This document shows, one piece after another, positions 15,854 to 22,335 of a DNA stretch of 22,335 nt. The stretch is from contig JAUVXU010000020.1 in NCBI GenBank assembly GCA_030603445.1, positions 1 through 22,335 of the forward strand. Reading direction: 5' to 3'. Numbering within the stretch: position 1 is the stretch's first letter; each line of letters opens with the position of its first letter. The notes beneath the pieces are model-generated. The model saw only the letters and a program-made list of their open reading frames with translations, was not told the DNA's origin and ran no database searches. The translations under genes were made by a program, and so were the position numbers. This stretch comes from Methanomicrobia archaeon. GTDB lineage: Archaea; Methanobacteriota_B; Thermococci; Methanofastidiosales; NM3.

Positions 15854-17308
15854 TCACATCAAGGGTTTTGCATTGTTTCTGTAGTAGACCATGTAGGTGA
15901 ATATTGAAGCGATGTTTATTCCATCGTATGGTTCTGCTGACCTTCTAACAAACATGTCTTCTAGCTGCGTGACCCGATATATCCCCGTATGGGCTAGCTT
16001 TTGCAATATTCTCTTCTCATTGTCTATAGAAAGAGACAGCCCCACCGTCTGCACCTTATCAACGCCAAAGAACGCCATGCGCTTAGGCACATCCTTAATG
16101 ATGTCTATTGACAAGTCCAGCTCATCGACAACTATTATCTCTATGAACCTTCTCCTGTTAAAGATGTTAAACTCAGGCAAAGACATCATGATGTCCTCTA
16201 AAGCGCTTTTTTGCCTTGACACCACTATTGTCCATGGGTTGTCTTTATCTTTTGAGGAAAATATCTTTGAGCCCTTAAATAGCAGCATCTTTCTTGCGCT
16301 TTGCAATGTGAACTGGGAGCCTTTCGGGGCTCTTAGCGGTATGTCCTTAGAGATCTCATCTAATGCCATGCCGACAGCAGCTGCAAATTCGGTGGCCTTT
16401 TCCATTGATCCCACAAATACCGCCTGAGTTGGCGAACTACAAAGCTGCTGGTCGTAAAGCACCATATTTAATGCCAATCCTTTGATAGCACCAGCGGCCT
16501 TTTCTTCATCGATAACTGCAATGCCTGTAAGCGGCCCGTTGATAAGGTATGTTGGATGATTGGGATTACTTGCAACCTTTTTCCCGACCTCTGTTCTAGC
16601 CGGGTCGGCGCCCCAGAAGTTTACGACGCCTAAAGGGGCATTTTCCAAAAGATGGCCCAAACACTTGCTATCGTGCGTGAAATAACTTATGATAAGGGCA
16701 TCTGATAGTGCTTTTGCCGCTTTGGAATTATCGGAAATGTCATGAAGCGCCTTAAACACCTCAACTACCCCTACGTGGTTTGAGATCGATGGTTTTAGTA
16801 TTGTAAGATTTCCTGTTACGAGGGAAAGTGTTGTTGGAATAAGCGGCGGTATCACCGAGTTTCCTGAACTAATGATAAATATCGGCCCTGACGGGAGATA
16901 CCTGTAATATTCGCCATCCTCCACTTCTACGAACTTGTGCAGCCCTTCATGTCCTCCTGAAAAAGAGCATGAGAGATTCCTTAGTATATTGTCTTTTGCA
17001 AATACGTGCGGCACAAGGGAAAACTCAATATCAATAAGCTCCTTGCTGTATCCTGTTGATTTGGACAGTGACTGCTTTAGCCAGTCATATTTGCCGGAAG
17101 CTGTGTTATCCTGCCATATCCTGCCTACGTTATCTAATGCCTCAATCCTATCCGCTACAGGTATTTCGGCTAGTGTTTCCTGTACGGATTGCGCCTTTTG
17201 GAGCAGCGCGTCAATAGATTTTATGCTCACCTCAGATATATTGTGCTCGCCAGTGGTCTTGTCTAGTAGTTCTATCTCTTCGAAAGTATGCAGTGGTTTG
17301 ATATCCAT
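15854..17308 (-). CDS. luxC-like: LuxC-like acyl reductase (aldehyde-forming)
   Basis: 484 residues, the usual LuxC length. It belongs to the ALDH-fold acyl-CoA/acyl-protein reductase family (PF05893 type). The dinucleotide-binding half includes YRYLPSGPIFIISSGNSV (residues about 135-152) and LTILKPS (168-174). The nucleophile is Cys290 in DQQLCSSPTQ, matching the cysteine that carries the acyl group in bacterial LuxC, and GADPARTEVG is at 233-242. The enzyme takes an acyl group from LuxE, forms a thioester and reduces it with NAD(P)H to an aldehyde. It follows the LuxE-like gene by 13 bases and precedes the SDR by 4. No luciferase or LuxD gene is present in the window. Confidence 0.87.
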   Translation of the reverse strand: MDIKPLHTFEEIELLDKTTGEHNISEVSIKSIDALLQKAQSVQETLAEIPVADRIEALDNVGRIWQDNTASGKYDWLKQSLSKSTGYSKELIDIEFSLVPHVFAKDNILRNLSCSFSGGHEGLHKFVEVEDGEYYRYLPSGPIFIISSGNSVIPPLIPTTLSLVTGNLTILKPSISNHVGVVEVFKALHDISDNSKAAKALSDALIISYFTHDSKCLGHLLENAPLGVVNFWGADPARTEVGKKVASNPNHPTYLINGPLTGIAVIDEEKAAGAIKGLALNMVLYDQQLCSSPTQAVFVGSMEKATEFAAAVGMALDEISKDIPLRAPKGSQFTLQSARKMLLFKGSKIFSSKDKDNPWTIVVSRQKSALEDIMMSLPEFNIFNRRRFIEIIVVDELDLSIDIIKDVPKRMAFFGVDKVQTVGLSLSIDNEKRILQKLAHTGIYRVTQLEDMFVRRSAEPYDGINIASIFTYMVYYRNNAKPLM

Positions 17309-17321
17309 ATGCTTCCCGCCG

Positions 17322-18581
17322 TTATTTTGACATCATCTCTTCAAGAGTTCCCCCGCATGCGCGCTGGAGGTCCCAACCCTCTTCTACGGTAAATCTTCTC
17401 TTGTAGACGTATTCTTTACCATAATACCTTTCTGAAGGATGTGATTCCATAAGGTCGCCTGGATAAAACACTTCAAGCCATGAAGTTACAAATGGATTAA
17501 AGACGCCAAGCACTCCTTCCTTGCCATCCTCATCCATTGGTTCAAGCGTGTTTTTGTCTAGCAGGAACACGTGTGATAACGGATGCGGCACCTTGTCCAT
17601 TACGCCAAAACGATCTATCATCGCTGTTAATGTCTCTGTCATGCCAAGCACGTCCATAAACGGCACGCGCCTCTTGTTGCTATTCTTATCAGAGCTTGTG
17701 AAGTGTTTTCTTGATAGGTCAACTATCTTGTCGTATGCAGGAAGGTCGCTGGCCCCCTTGCTGCCTCCGCCAGTAATGATTGCTCCCCCTTCCTTTAGAT
17801 CGACAGGAGGGGAACCTGTGGCCATCTTGTAAGCCAGCTTCCTGAAGATGCCCATGGTCTCAAACTTCTGGGACATTAAGTACATCCCTGCAGGAGCGGT
17901 GAAAAACAGCTTTGGCCCTTCCTTTATTTTCAAGAACTTTACGATGTTCTCCTTGTTTGGGACAAGTTTTTGCCATAACGATACGTTGTCGTCAGTCTGC
18001 TTCATATCCATGCCGTAAATTAGATCTAGCCCCTTGTTCTCAAGTGCTAAGTATACTGAAGCGATAAAATAAAGCCTGTCCTGAAGCTCTGGTGCTGCCA
18101 TAAACAGTGCGGTGCCTTTTCCCTCTTCAAGGTAATCGCCATATACATATTCAAAAATGTCAGTGTTCGCTTTCATCATTATGTCAAGGTCCAAAGGGCT
18201 GCGATATACCCTTACTGGCATCTTGCCTGTTGTCCCGCTTGAAGTATATGTTTTGCCATCTGATTCTAAGTCCTTTATCAAAAATGGTTTTTGGCCATCC
18301 CCTCTTAGCATGTCTGAAGGAACTGCAAGCTTGGCTAGATCTGCAAAATCAGCACTTTTTGGAACGATGTTCAAATTCTCAAAAAGATTGGCATAATAAT
18401 CATTTTTCTTGCTAAAATAAGCCAGGCAATCCCTTAGAAGCCCTTTGCGAATCTTTGTCAGCTGGTCTGGGGATTTTTTGAACAGGCCATCATTCTTTAC
18501 TAGATCATGGACTTTTTTTACATATGGGTCTTTTAGAAGCTTACTTTTTGATGCTAGGGTCTTTATCTCTTCAGCTTTCAT
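17322..18581 (-). CDS. luxE-like: LuxE-like acyl-protein synthetase
   Basis: 419 residues from the ATG at 18581; an in-frame GTG at 18587 overlaps the GGTG ribosome site and is less likely. The adenylate-forming motif SSGTTGK is at about 114-120, and a second acyl-adenylate motif LGMTETLTAMIDRFG follows near 310. The protein ends WDLQRACGGTLEEMMSK, in which Cys409 sits where LuxE family members carry the acyl-accepting cysteine. Together these fit LuxE: activation of a carboxylic acid with ATP and transfer to its own cysteine, then to LuxC. It is the first gene of the operon, with a TATA box at 18613-18623 and a palindrome between that box and the start. It is diverged from Vibrio LuxE, with about 50 extra N-terminal residues, so the true acid substrate may differ. 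Confidence 0.85.
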   Translation of the reverse strand: MKAEEIKTLASKSKLLKDPYVKKVHDLVKNDGLFKKSPDQLTKIRKGLLRDCLAYFSKKNDYYANLFENLNIVPKSADFADLAKLAVPSDMLRGDGQKPFLIKDLESDGKTYTSSGTTGKMPVRVYRSPLDLDIMMKANTDIFEYVYGDYLEEGKGTALFMAAPELQDRLYFIASVYLALENKGLDLIYGMDMKQTDDNVSLWQKLVPNKENIVKFLKIKEGPKLFFTAPAGMYLMSQKFETMGIFRKLAYKMATGSPPVDLKEGGAIITGGGSKGASDLPAYDKIVDLSRKHFTSSDKNSNKRRVPFMDVLGMTETLTAMIDRFGVMDKVPHPLSHVFLLDKNTLEPMDEDGKEGVLGVFNPFVTSWLEVFYPGDLMESHPSERYYGKEYVYKRRFTVEEGWDLQRACGGTLEEMMSK

Positions 18582-18600
18582 TAACACACCTATGGCTTTT

Positions 18601-18623
18601 AGAATATTCTAAGAATATATAAC
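18601..18623 (-). promoter_or_regulatory. Promoter of the lux-like operon with palindrome
   Basis: The minus strand carries the TATA box GTTATATATTC at 18613-18623, about 37 bases before the ATG at 18581. The perfect 10-base palindrome AGAATATTCT lies at 18601-18610, between the TATA box and the predicted transcription start near 18592. A repressor there would block the promoter. AT-rich palindromes occur by chance, so support is modest. Confidence 0.4.
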
Positions 18624-18857
18624 TTTCTTGCAATTAAAAAATAAAGCTCCCTATTTTTAATATGAAATAATCAAAATAATTGGCATGCCTTGTAATATTA
18701 TGGATAAATGCTTAGAATTATATAACACAATAAGACAATGCTTGAAAAGAAAATAATTAAAAATACAGATAAATAGAAGTCGTTTAGAGCAATCTTAATA
18801 ATTATTGCTGCTGTAATGATATATGCTAGGTACCTTGATAAGCTAAACGGGATATAA

Positions 18858-19142
18858 ATGAAAAAAATGTTGTGGTGGATGATAGCTGGCACAAAAGGGG
18901 GAATAAATCGTGCCAGGATAACTAACATGTTGCATGATAGGCCGTATAATGCAAATCAACTAGCCAAGAAGCTAGATCTAGATTACAAAACCATAAGACA
19001 CCACCTTAAGGTCATGGAGGACAACAATATTATTACGTCATCTGGGGGGGAAAAATACGGGGAAGTCTATTTTCTTTCTACCATGATGGAGAAAAATTAC
19101 GATATTTTTGAAGAGATTTGGGAGAAAATTGGAAAAAAGTAA
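18858..19142 (+). CDS. Winged-helix (ArsR-like) transcriptional regulator
   Basis: 94 residues. The order [15 protein letters not shown], then [20 protein letters not shown] (32-51), then [10 protein letters not shown] and KYGEVYFLS is the archaeal winged-helix type with a recognition helix around DYKTIRHHL and a wing at 60-73. There is no cysteine or histidine metal site, so it is probably not a metal sensor. The gene is divergent from the lux-like operon (277 bases between starts) and is the first of four same-strand genes leading to an ABC exporter. It is a candidate repressor of that exporter through the inverted repeat at 19550-19576 and possibly of the lux-like promoter. A TATA-like GATATATGC near 18819-18825 precedes it. 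Confidence 0.85.
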   Translation: MKKMLWWMIAGTKGGINRARITNMLHDRPYNANQLAKKLDLDYKTIRHHLKVMEDNNIITSSGGEKYGEVYFLSTMMEKNYDIFEEIWEKIGKK

Positions 19143-19184
19143 TTAAACTGCCTAGTATAAATATGGGATTAAAGAGGGAAAAAT

Positions 19185-19499
19185 ATGTTAACGGAAGGAT
19201 GGATAGTGTATATTGTTCTTATGGTTGAAGTTGTCAACCTTTGCTTGATAAGCGGACTTCTTTACATTTACTGGAAAAGCTACAAGAGATTAAAATCCAA
19301 GTTTACGATAGGCCTTGTGTTTTTTTCCACAACCTTCCTGATAAAAAGCATCATACTTATTATCGGCCTTCTTGCATTCATCTTATTTTCCGCTTTGCCT
19401 CAGCATTATGCGGGGGACAGATCCCCTTTTCCCTTGTTTTTGGTCAATGTCATAGAATGCATCGCCCTGTCAATTTTACTTAAGATAACTTGGGAATAA
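19185..19499 (+). CDS. Small three-helix membrane protein, unknown function
   Basis: 104 residues with hydrophobic segments at about 6-27, 41-67 and 82-100. A basic loop (KSYKRLKSKF, 31-40) separates the first two, so that loop probably faces the cytoplasm, and the loop before the last helix holds HYAGDRSPF. The layout recalls small archaeal membrane proteins often found beside winged-helix regulators, but I cannot name a family with confidence. It starts 42 bases after the regulator. A TATA-like TATAAATAT centred about 25 bases before its ATG could also give a separate leaderless mRNA. It may act with the regulator as a membrane sensor (inference). Confidence 0.7.
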   Translation: MLTEGWIVYIVLMVEVVNLCLISGLLYIYWKSYKRLKSKFTIGLVFFSTTFLIKSIILIIGLLAFILFSALPQHYAGDRSPFPLFLVNVIECIALSILLKITWE

Positions 19500-19530
19500 T
19501 TTGGTCTAGATTTGGGCATAAATCTGGAAA

Positions 19531-19542
19531 AATTATATTTAA
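19531..19542 (+). promoter_or_regulatory. TATA box of ABC ATPase-permease pair
   Basis: AATTATATTTAA is centred 26 bases upstream of the middle of the inverted repeat described next and about 39 bases before the ATG at 19575. It predicts transcription start near 19562. Confidence 0.45.
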
Positions 19543-19549
19543 GCAAATG

Positions 19550-19576
19550 ATGCTACTTCATTTAGTGAAGTATCAT
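19550..19576. promoter_or_regulatory. Operator-like inverted repeat over the predicted transcription start
   Basis: TACTTCA (19554-19560) and TGAAGTA (19566-19572) form a perfect 7-base inverted repeat with a five-base spacer. Extended to 19550-19560 and 19566-19576 the arms match at 10 of 11 positions. The centre falls at the predicted transcription start, and the right arm reaches the ATG, a typical repressor position in archaea. The winged-helix protein encoded at 18858 is the obvious candidate to bind. As RNA it could also form a small hairpin at the start codon. Confidence 0.5.
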
Positions 19577-20528
19577 GGCTCTATCTGAATATGCAATTGA
19601 AACTAAAAATCTTGTGAAAAGCTATAATAACAAAGTTAATGTTCTTGATAGCATTTCCATAAAGATAAAACGAGGGGACGTGGTCGGTTATCTTGGCCCA
19701 AACGGCGCCGGAAAGACCACGACAATAAAAATACTTACAAACCTGCTAAACCCTACCTCCGGGCATGCATATATCGACGGCATCGATGTTAACAAGCACC
19801 CAAAAGAGGCGCTTCAAAACATCGGTGCCCTTGTAGAAGTTCCCGGGGTCTATGGATATCTTACTCCTCGTGAGATGCTGTCCTATTTTGGAAAGATCTA
19901 TAGAATGGATAATAAGGAGATAGATGAAAGGATAAAAGAGGTCCTGGAGATAGTTAAGCTATCAGACCAGGAGCACAATAAGCTAAGCTCTTTTAGCACC
20001 GGGATGCAGCGAAGATTCGGAATAGCAAAGGCTATTTTAAATAACCCTGAGATAGTTATTTTAGATGAACCTGTTCTTGGCCTGGACCCAAAAGGGATAA
20101 AGGACATAAGAAAGCTAATAAGGCGCTTTCGAAACGATGGCATGACGGTCCTTTTGAGTTCGCACCTATTGCAAGAGGTCAGTGAAACATGCAATGAGGT
20201 CATATTTTTAGATAAAGGCAATATAGTTACATCTGGTTCTATTGAAGATATCAAAAATAAAATAAATTTTAAGACAATAAATGTCAAGTTCTTAAATCCC
20301 CTTTTGAAAAAAGATATTAAAAAGATATCATCTATTGAAGAAGTGTCCTCTATTGAGAAGATAAATGAGCATTTTCAAATATACTTTGATGGAGAGTCGC
20401 AAACAAGTTCAAAGATCCTATCAAGCTTAAGCTCCTACGGCTTTGAAATAGTTTCGTATACGCCGCAGAGGATGGGGCTTGAGGAGTTCTATATTTCTGT
20501 CATGGGCGATGAGCGGGGGGTGAAGTAG
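19575..20528 (+). CDS. ABC transporter ATP-binding protein
   Basis: 317 residues. Walker A GPNGAGKT is at 41-48, the signature is FSTGMQRR, Walker B is IVILDEPVLGLDP, and the switch histidine is in LLSSHLL. The C-terminal 90 residues form a variable accessory domain ending in the GLEEFYISVMG tail found in exporter ATPases of the BcrA/NatA class. The permease gene follows directly after the stop. A TATA box and the operator-like repeat lie just upstream, so the pair is probably inducible. Confidence 0.92.
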   Translation: MALSEYAIETKNLVKSYNNKVNVLDSISIKIKRGDVVGYLGPNGAGKTTTIKILTNLLNPTSGHAYIDGIDVNKHPKEALQNIGALVEVPGVYGYLTPREMLSYFGKIYRMDNKEIDERIKEVLEIVKLSDQEHNKLSSFSTGMQRRFGIAKAILNNPEIVILDEPVLGLDPKGIKDIRKLIRRFRNDGMTVLLSSHLLQEVSETCNEVIFLDKGNIVTSGSIEDIKNKINFKTINVKFLNPLLKKDIKKISSIEEVSSIEKINEHFQIYFDGESQTSSKILSSLSSYGFEIVSYTPQRMGLEEFYISVMGDERGVK

Positions 20529-21347
20529 GTGGCATCGTTTAAAAGCGGGATCTTAGAAGATGTTTTTGACACCTATCTTTCCACAAGATTTGAACTAAGA
20601 AAACATATGCAAAGAAAAAGGATCCTTACGGTTGCGGCATTAGCCCTTCTGATGCCCCTGATCTTCTATGTTGTCCCTAAGGTCTGGGATGTGGCATTTT
20701 TTGATACTGCTGCATCTTTTGCAAATTCCAATTTAGGCTTTGTTAATCTATTGATAATAATCTCTGGGGCGATGTTTGCTGGAGACGTCGTATCAAGCGA
20801 GTTTGAGAACAGGACAGGACTGATGCTGTTCCCTTCACCACAAAAGCGGACATCCATATTTGTTGGTAAATATGTTGCTGCATTAATTGCCACATACCTT
20901 GCTGTCTCACTTTACTACGTAGTAACGGCACTAGAGATAATGCAGATATACGGCACAGGTGCAATCCCAGTAGATTTTACTAGATCGTTTCTGCTCGCCT
21001 TGCTCTACTCAACTAGCGCAGTTAGCATAATGTTCTTCTTTAGCAGCATTCTAAAACGCGCCATTATCTCATCGTTTGTCGGATTCTTCATGCTTATGAT
21101 GATAATGCCCATCATATCTGCCGTCTTAAACATGGTTAGCGTGGACCCGTGGTTTTTAGTGACACATTCATCCGGGCTAATAACGGACGTATTCGGGGTC
21201 GTGAGCGAAGTTGGCAACGACTTTGGCCCGAGAAGATTTATGGTATTCAAACCGGAGCTCTACACAGGAATAAAGGTCATGGCAGCTTATGCGGTCACCT
21301 TCTTTTTAGCAGGCATAGCAATTGCGAACAGAAGAAGGATGGAATAG
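20529..21347 (+). CDS. ABC-2 type permease
   Basis: 272 residues. It starts with GTG at 20529, immediately after the ATPase stop, with a GGGGGTGA ribosome site inside that gene. There are about six helices (first near 34-50, then about 74-90, 115-135, 153-175, 178-203 and 245-263). The coupling motif SSEFENRTGLMLFPSPQKRT after helix 2 is the hallmark of ABC-2 permeases of the ABC2_membrane_2/5 type. It is the membrane partner of the ATPase at 19575. A long hairpin follows its stop by six bases. Confidence 0.88.
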   Translation: MASFKSGILEDVFDTYLSTRFELRKHMQRKRILTVAALALLMPLIFYVVPKVWDVAFFDTAASFANSNLGFVNLLIIISGAMFAGDVVSSEFENRTGLMLFPSPQKRTSIFVGKYVAALIATYLAVSLYYVVTALEIMQIYGTGAIPVDFTRSFLLALLYSTSAVSIMFFFSSILKRAIISSFVGFFMLMMIMPIISAVLNMVSVDPWFLVTHSSGLITDVFGVVSEVGNDFGPRRFMVFKPELYTGIKVMAAYAVTFFLAGIAIANRRRME

Positions 21348-21353
21348 TGCTTC

Positions 21354-21396
21354 TATTGGCGGCCCATAATAAGCTATTTTATGGGCTTCGCCAATA
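21354..21396. terminator. Long hairpin after the ABC operon
   Basis: TATTGGCG (21354-21361) pairs with CGCCAATA (21389-21396), and GCCCATAA (21362-21369) pairs with TTATGGGC (21379-21386). The only interruption is a 2-base bulge (TT), giving 16 base pairs around a 9-base loop. It begins six bases after the permease stop. No T-run follows directly, so it may be an RNA-stabilising 3' end, a terminator or the remnant of a mobile element rather than a classical terminator. Confidence 0.5.
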
Positions 21397-21415
21397 ACGC
21401 GATACAATTTCATAG

Positions 21416-21449
21416 GCTTGGCTTTGCTCCAATGCTCGTTGGATAGGAA
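21416..21449. other. Second small stem-loop in the right-hand spacer
   Basis: TCCAA (21428-21432) pairs with TTGGA (21439-21443) around a six-base loop. Outer sequences GGCTT and AAGCT could add a few pairs including a G-T. With the longer hairpin before it, this makes the 21350-21450 stretch unusually structured for a spacer. No RNA family was recognised. Confidence 0.25.
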
Positions 21450-21540
21450 GCTAAAAACGGGGGTTAACTATAATCCTTTATACTTTATAAATTATAAATC
21501 AAAATATTTTCTCTTAAAATTAAGATATACCAGCAACATT

Positions 21541-21551
21541 TTTAATATATG
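21541..21551 (+). promoter_or_regulatory. TATA box of the DUF4011 gene
   Basis: TTTAATATATG lies about 22 bases before the ATG at 21568, the spacing expected for a leaderless transcript starting at the start codon. Confidence 0.45.
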
Positions 21552-21567
21552 ATAATAAATATATTTG

Positions 21568-22335
21568 ATGGATTCAATCGCTATCCAAAATAATATAGAA
21601 GCATGGAAACAAAAATTGTTAGATTTATCAAAATACAATAATATGATAAATTATAAAATAAAAAAAACTAAATCTATTCAAATTTTTTCACCTTCATTAG
21701 CAAAAATTTTGGATGATATTGAAAATTTGGAGGATATTGATCTTCTAAAAGATTTCGAATCAGAAAGAAATGAAAAACAATGGATTCCTTTGGGTGAAGA
21801 GAAAATTATACAAAAAAAGTTAACTAATTTATTTAGATATAATCGAACAAGTGAAAATGAAAAAGGTATCACAAATTGTTTTTTATCATTATACAATCTT
21901 CACTATACAGAGTCAGATAACTCACAAGAATGGATACGTGCCCCATTGTTTTTCAAGAAAATATATCTTGAAAAAAATAATAGAGTAAATGTTCACAATT
22001 ATAGGATTAAATTCTGTGACGAAGAAATAATGGAAAATTATGCATTAATGGAAAAATTAAATCGAGATTTTAATATTATACTACCCAAAACTGATGGAGA
22101 TATTCCATTATACATAGATAATATTAGTAAAATATTTGCAGAAAAAGGGTGGTATGTGACCCCCAATATTATAATTGATAATTTTTCATATCAGAAACAA
22201 ATAATGTATCAAGAATTAGTAGATAATCCTGAAAAATATTACGCTTCCTCTTTGATAAATAAATTCCTTAATATTGATGAAGATGAGAAAGAAGGCAACC
22301 TTGTACCTCTAGATTATTCATCTGATGTTAATGGC
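21568..22335 (+). CDS. DUF4011-type helicase/defence protein, N-terminal part (runs off window)
   Basis: The frame is open from the ATG at 21568 to the window edge, 256 codons without a stop. The first segment, IEAWKQKLLDLSKYNNMINY, fits the W..KLLDLS.rN.LlN opening of DUF4011 proteins. It is followed by the EKGITNCFLSLYNLHY segment, by RAPLFFKKIYLEKNNRV (a variant of the APL...P..L.r...v strand), and by FSYQKQIMYQELVDN near 210. These proteins usually continue into a superfamily 1 helicase and often a Vsr-like nuclease. They are found in defence islands (the Hhe type in current defence catalogues, from memory). None of the helicase part is visible here. GC is near 17-27% in sampled lines, far below the genes to the left, which suggests transfer. 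Confidence 0.72.
   Translation, partial: MDSIAIQNNIEAWKQKLLDLSKYNNMINYKIKKTKSIQIFSPSLAKILDDIENLEDIDLLKDFESERNEKQWIPLGEEKIIQKKLTNLFRYNRTSENEKGITNCFLSLYNLHYTESDNSQEWIRAPLFFKKIYLEKNNRVNVHNYRIKFCDEEIMENYALMEKLNRDFNIILPKTDGDIPLYIDNISKIFAEKGWYVTPNIIIDNFSYQKQIMYQELVDNPEKYYASSLINKFLNIDEDEKEGNLVPLDYSSDVNG

Noticed and set aside
15897-16427. Plus-strand frame of 176 residues opposite the LuxC-like gene
   Set aside because: It is a shadow of a well-supported reductase with a catalytic cysteine motif; no domain was recognised.
14854-18581. A complete bacterial-type lux bioluminescence operon
   Set aside because: Only LuxC- and LuxE-like genes are present; there is no luciferase alpha or beta subunit and no LuxD thioesterase in the window, so light production is not supported.
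18698-18928. Minus-strand frame of 76 hydrophobic residues overlapping the start of the winged-helix gene
   Set aside because: It lies in AT-rich spacer where hydrophobic frames arise by chance, it overlaps a well-supported gene on the other strand by 71 bases, and no ribosome site was seen before its start.
21400-21470. Possible tRNA-like or attachment-site sequence near the composition boundary
   Set aside because: The short stems do not form a cloverleaf, no anticodon or T-loop consensus was found, and no direct repeat was seen nearby.

Overview
The window looks archaeal, most likely euryarchaeal. AT-rich TATA-like boxes lie about 25-40 bases upstream of several starts, some of them consistent with leaderless mRNAs. 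Ribosome binding sites are of the GGTGA type. Several proteins belong to recognisably archaeal types: a winged-helix regulator with the [19 protein letters not shown] core, a secreted C25 peptidase with CARDB-like repeats, and ABC-2 pumps. Base composition is not uniform. The central 0.7-21.3 kb is moderate in GC, with sampled lines near 50%. The left edge (about 30% in sampled lines) and especially the right edge after about 21.45 kb (about 17-27%) are AT-rich and look like accessory DNA. I cannot name the genus; Thermoplasmatota or Methanosarcinales-like lineages are guesses.

Layout. 1-75 (minus): start of an IS transposase running off the window, with a strong TATA box. 76-495: a histidine-kinase ATPase fragment lacking everything upstream of the N-box region, apparently cut by that IS. 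685-3858: large secreted gingipain-like (C25) peptidase. 3974-6896: three-gene ABC exporter (ATPase plus two paralogous permeases). 7035-7610: flavin-reductase-like FMN protein. 7685-11094 (minus): four overlapping genes ATPase-permease-ATPase-permease. 11194-12753 (minus): lipoprotein with a glycoside-hydrolase-like barrel. 12820-14814 (minus): multi-spanning GT-C type glycosyltransferase. 14854-18581 (minus): operon LuxE-like acyl synthetase, LuxC-like acyl reductase, SDR reductase/epimerase. 18858-21347 (plus): winged-helix regulator, small three-helix membrane protein, ABC ATPase, ABC permease, with a perfect inverted repeat at the predicted ABC transcription start. 21354-21396: long hairpin. 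21568-end: N-terminal part of a DUF4011-type (helicase/defence) protein, open at the window edge.

How the genes work together. Most of the window is envelope-related: three separate ABC-2 export modules (four ATPases, five permeases), a secreted protease, a lipoprotein glycosidase and a membrane glycosyltransferase. The most unusual unit is the LuxE-LuxC-SDR operon. It has the two catalytic parts of the bacterial fatty-acid reductase, each with its cysteine, but no luciferase (luxAB) and no LuxD thioesterase. It would reduce a carboxylate to an aldehyde, and possibly on to an alcohol, in an organism whose membrane lipids are expected to be isoprenoid. The right-hand DUF4011 gene and the left-hand IS suggest the core is flanked by mobile or defence DNA.

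No gene-free stretch exceeds 300 bases; the longest are 18582-18857, 21348-21567 and 496-684, described below. No tRNA, rRNA or CRISPR array was recognised.
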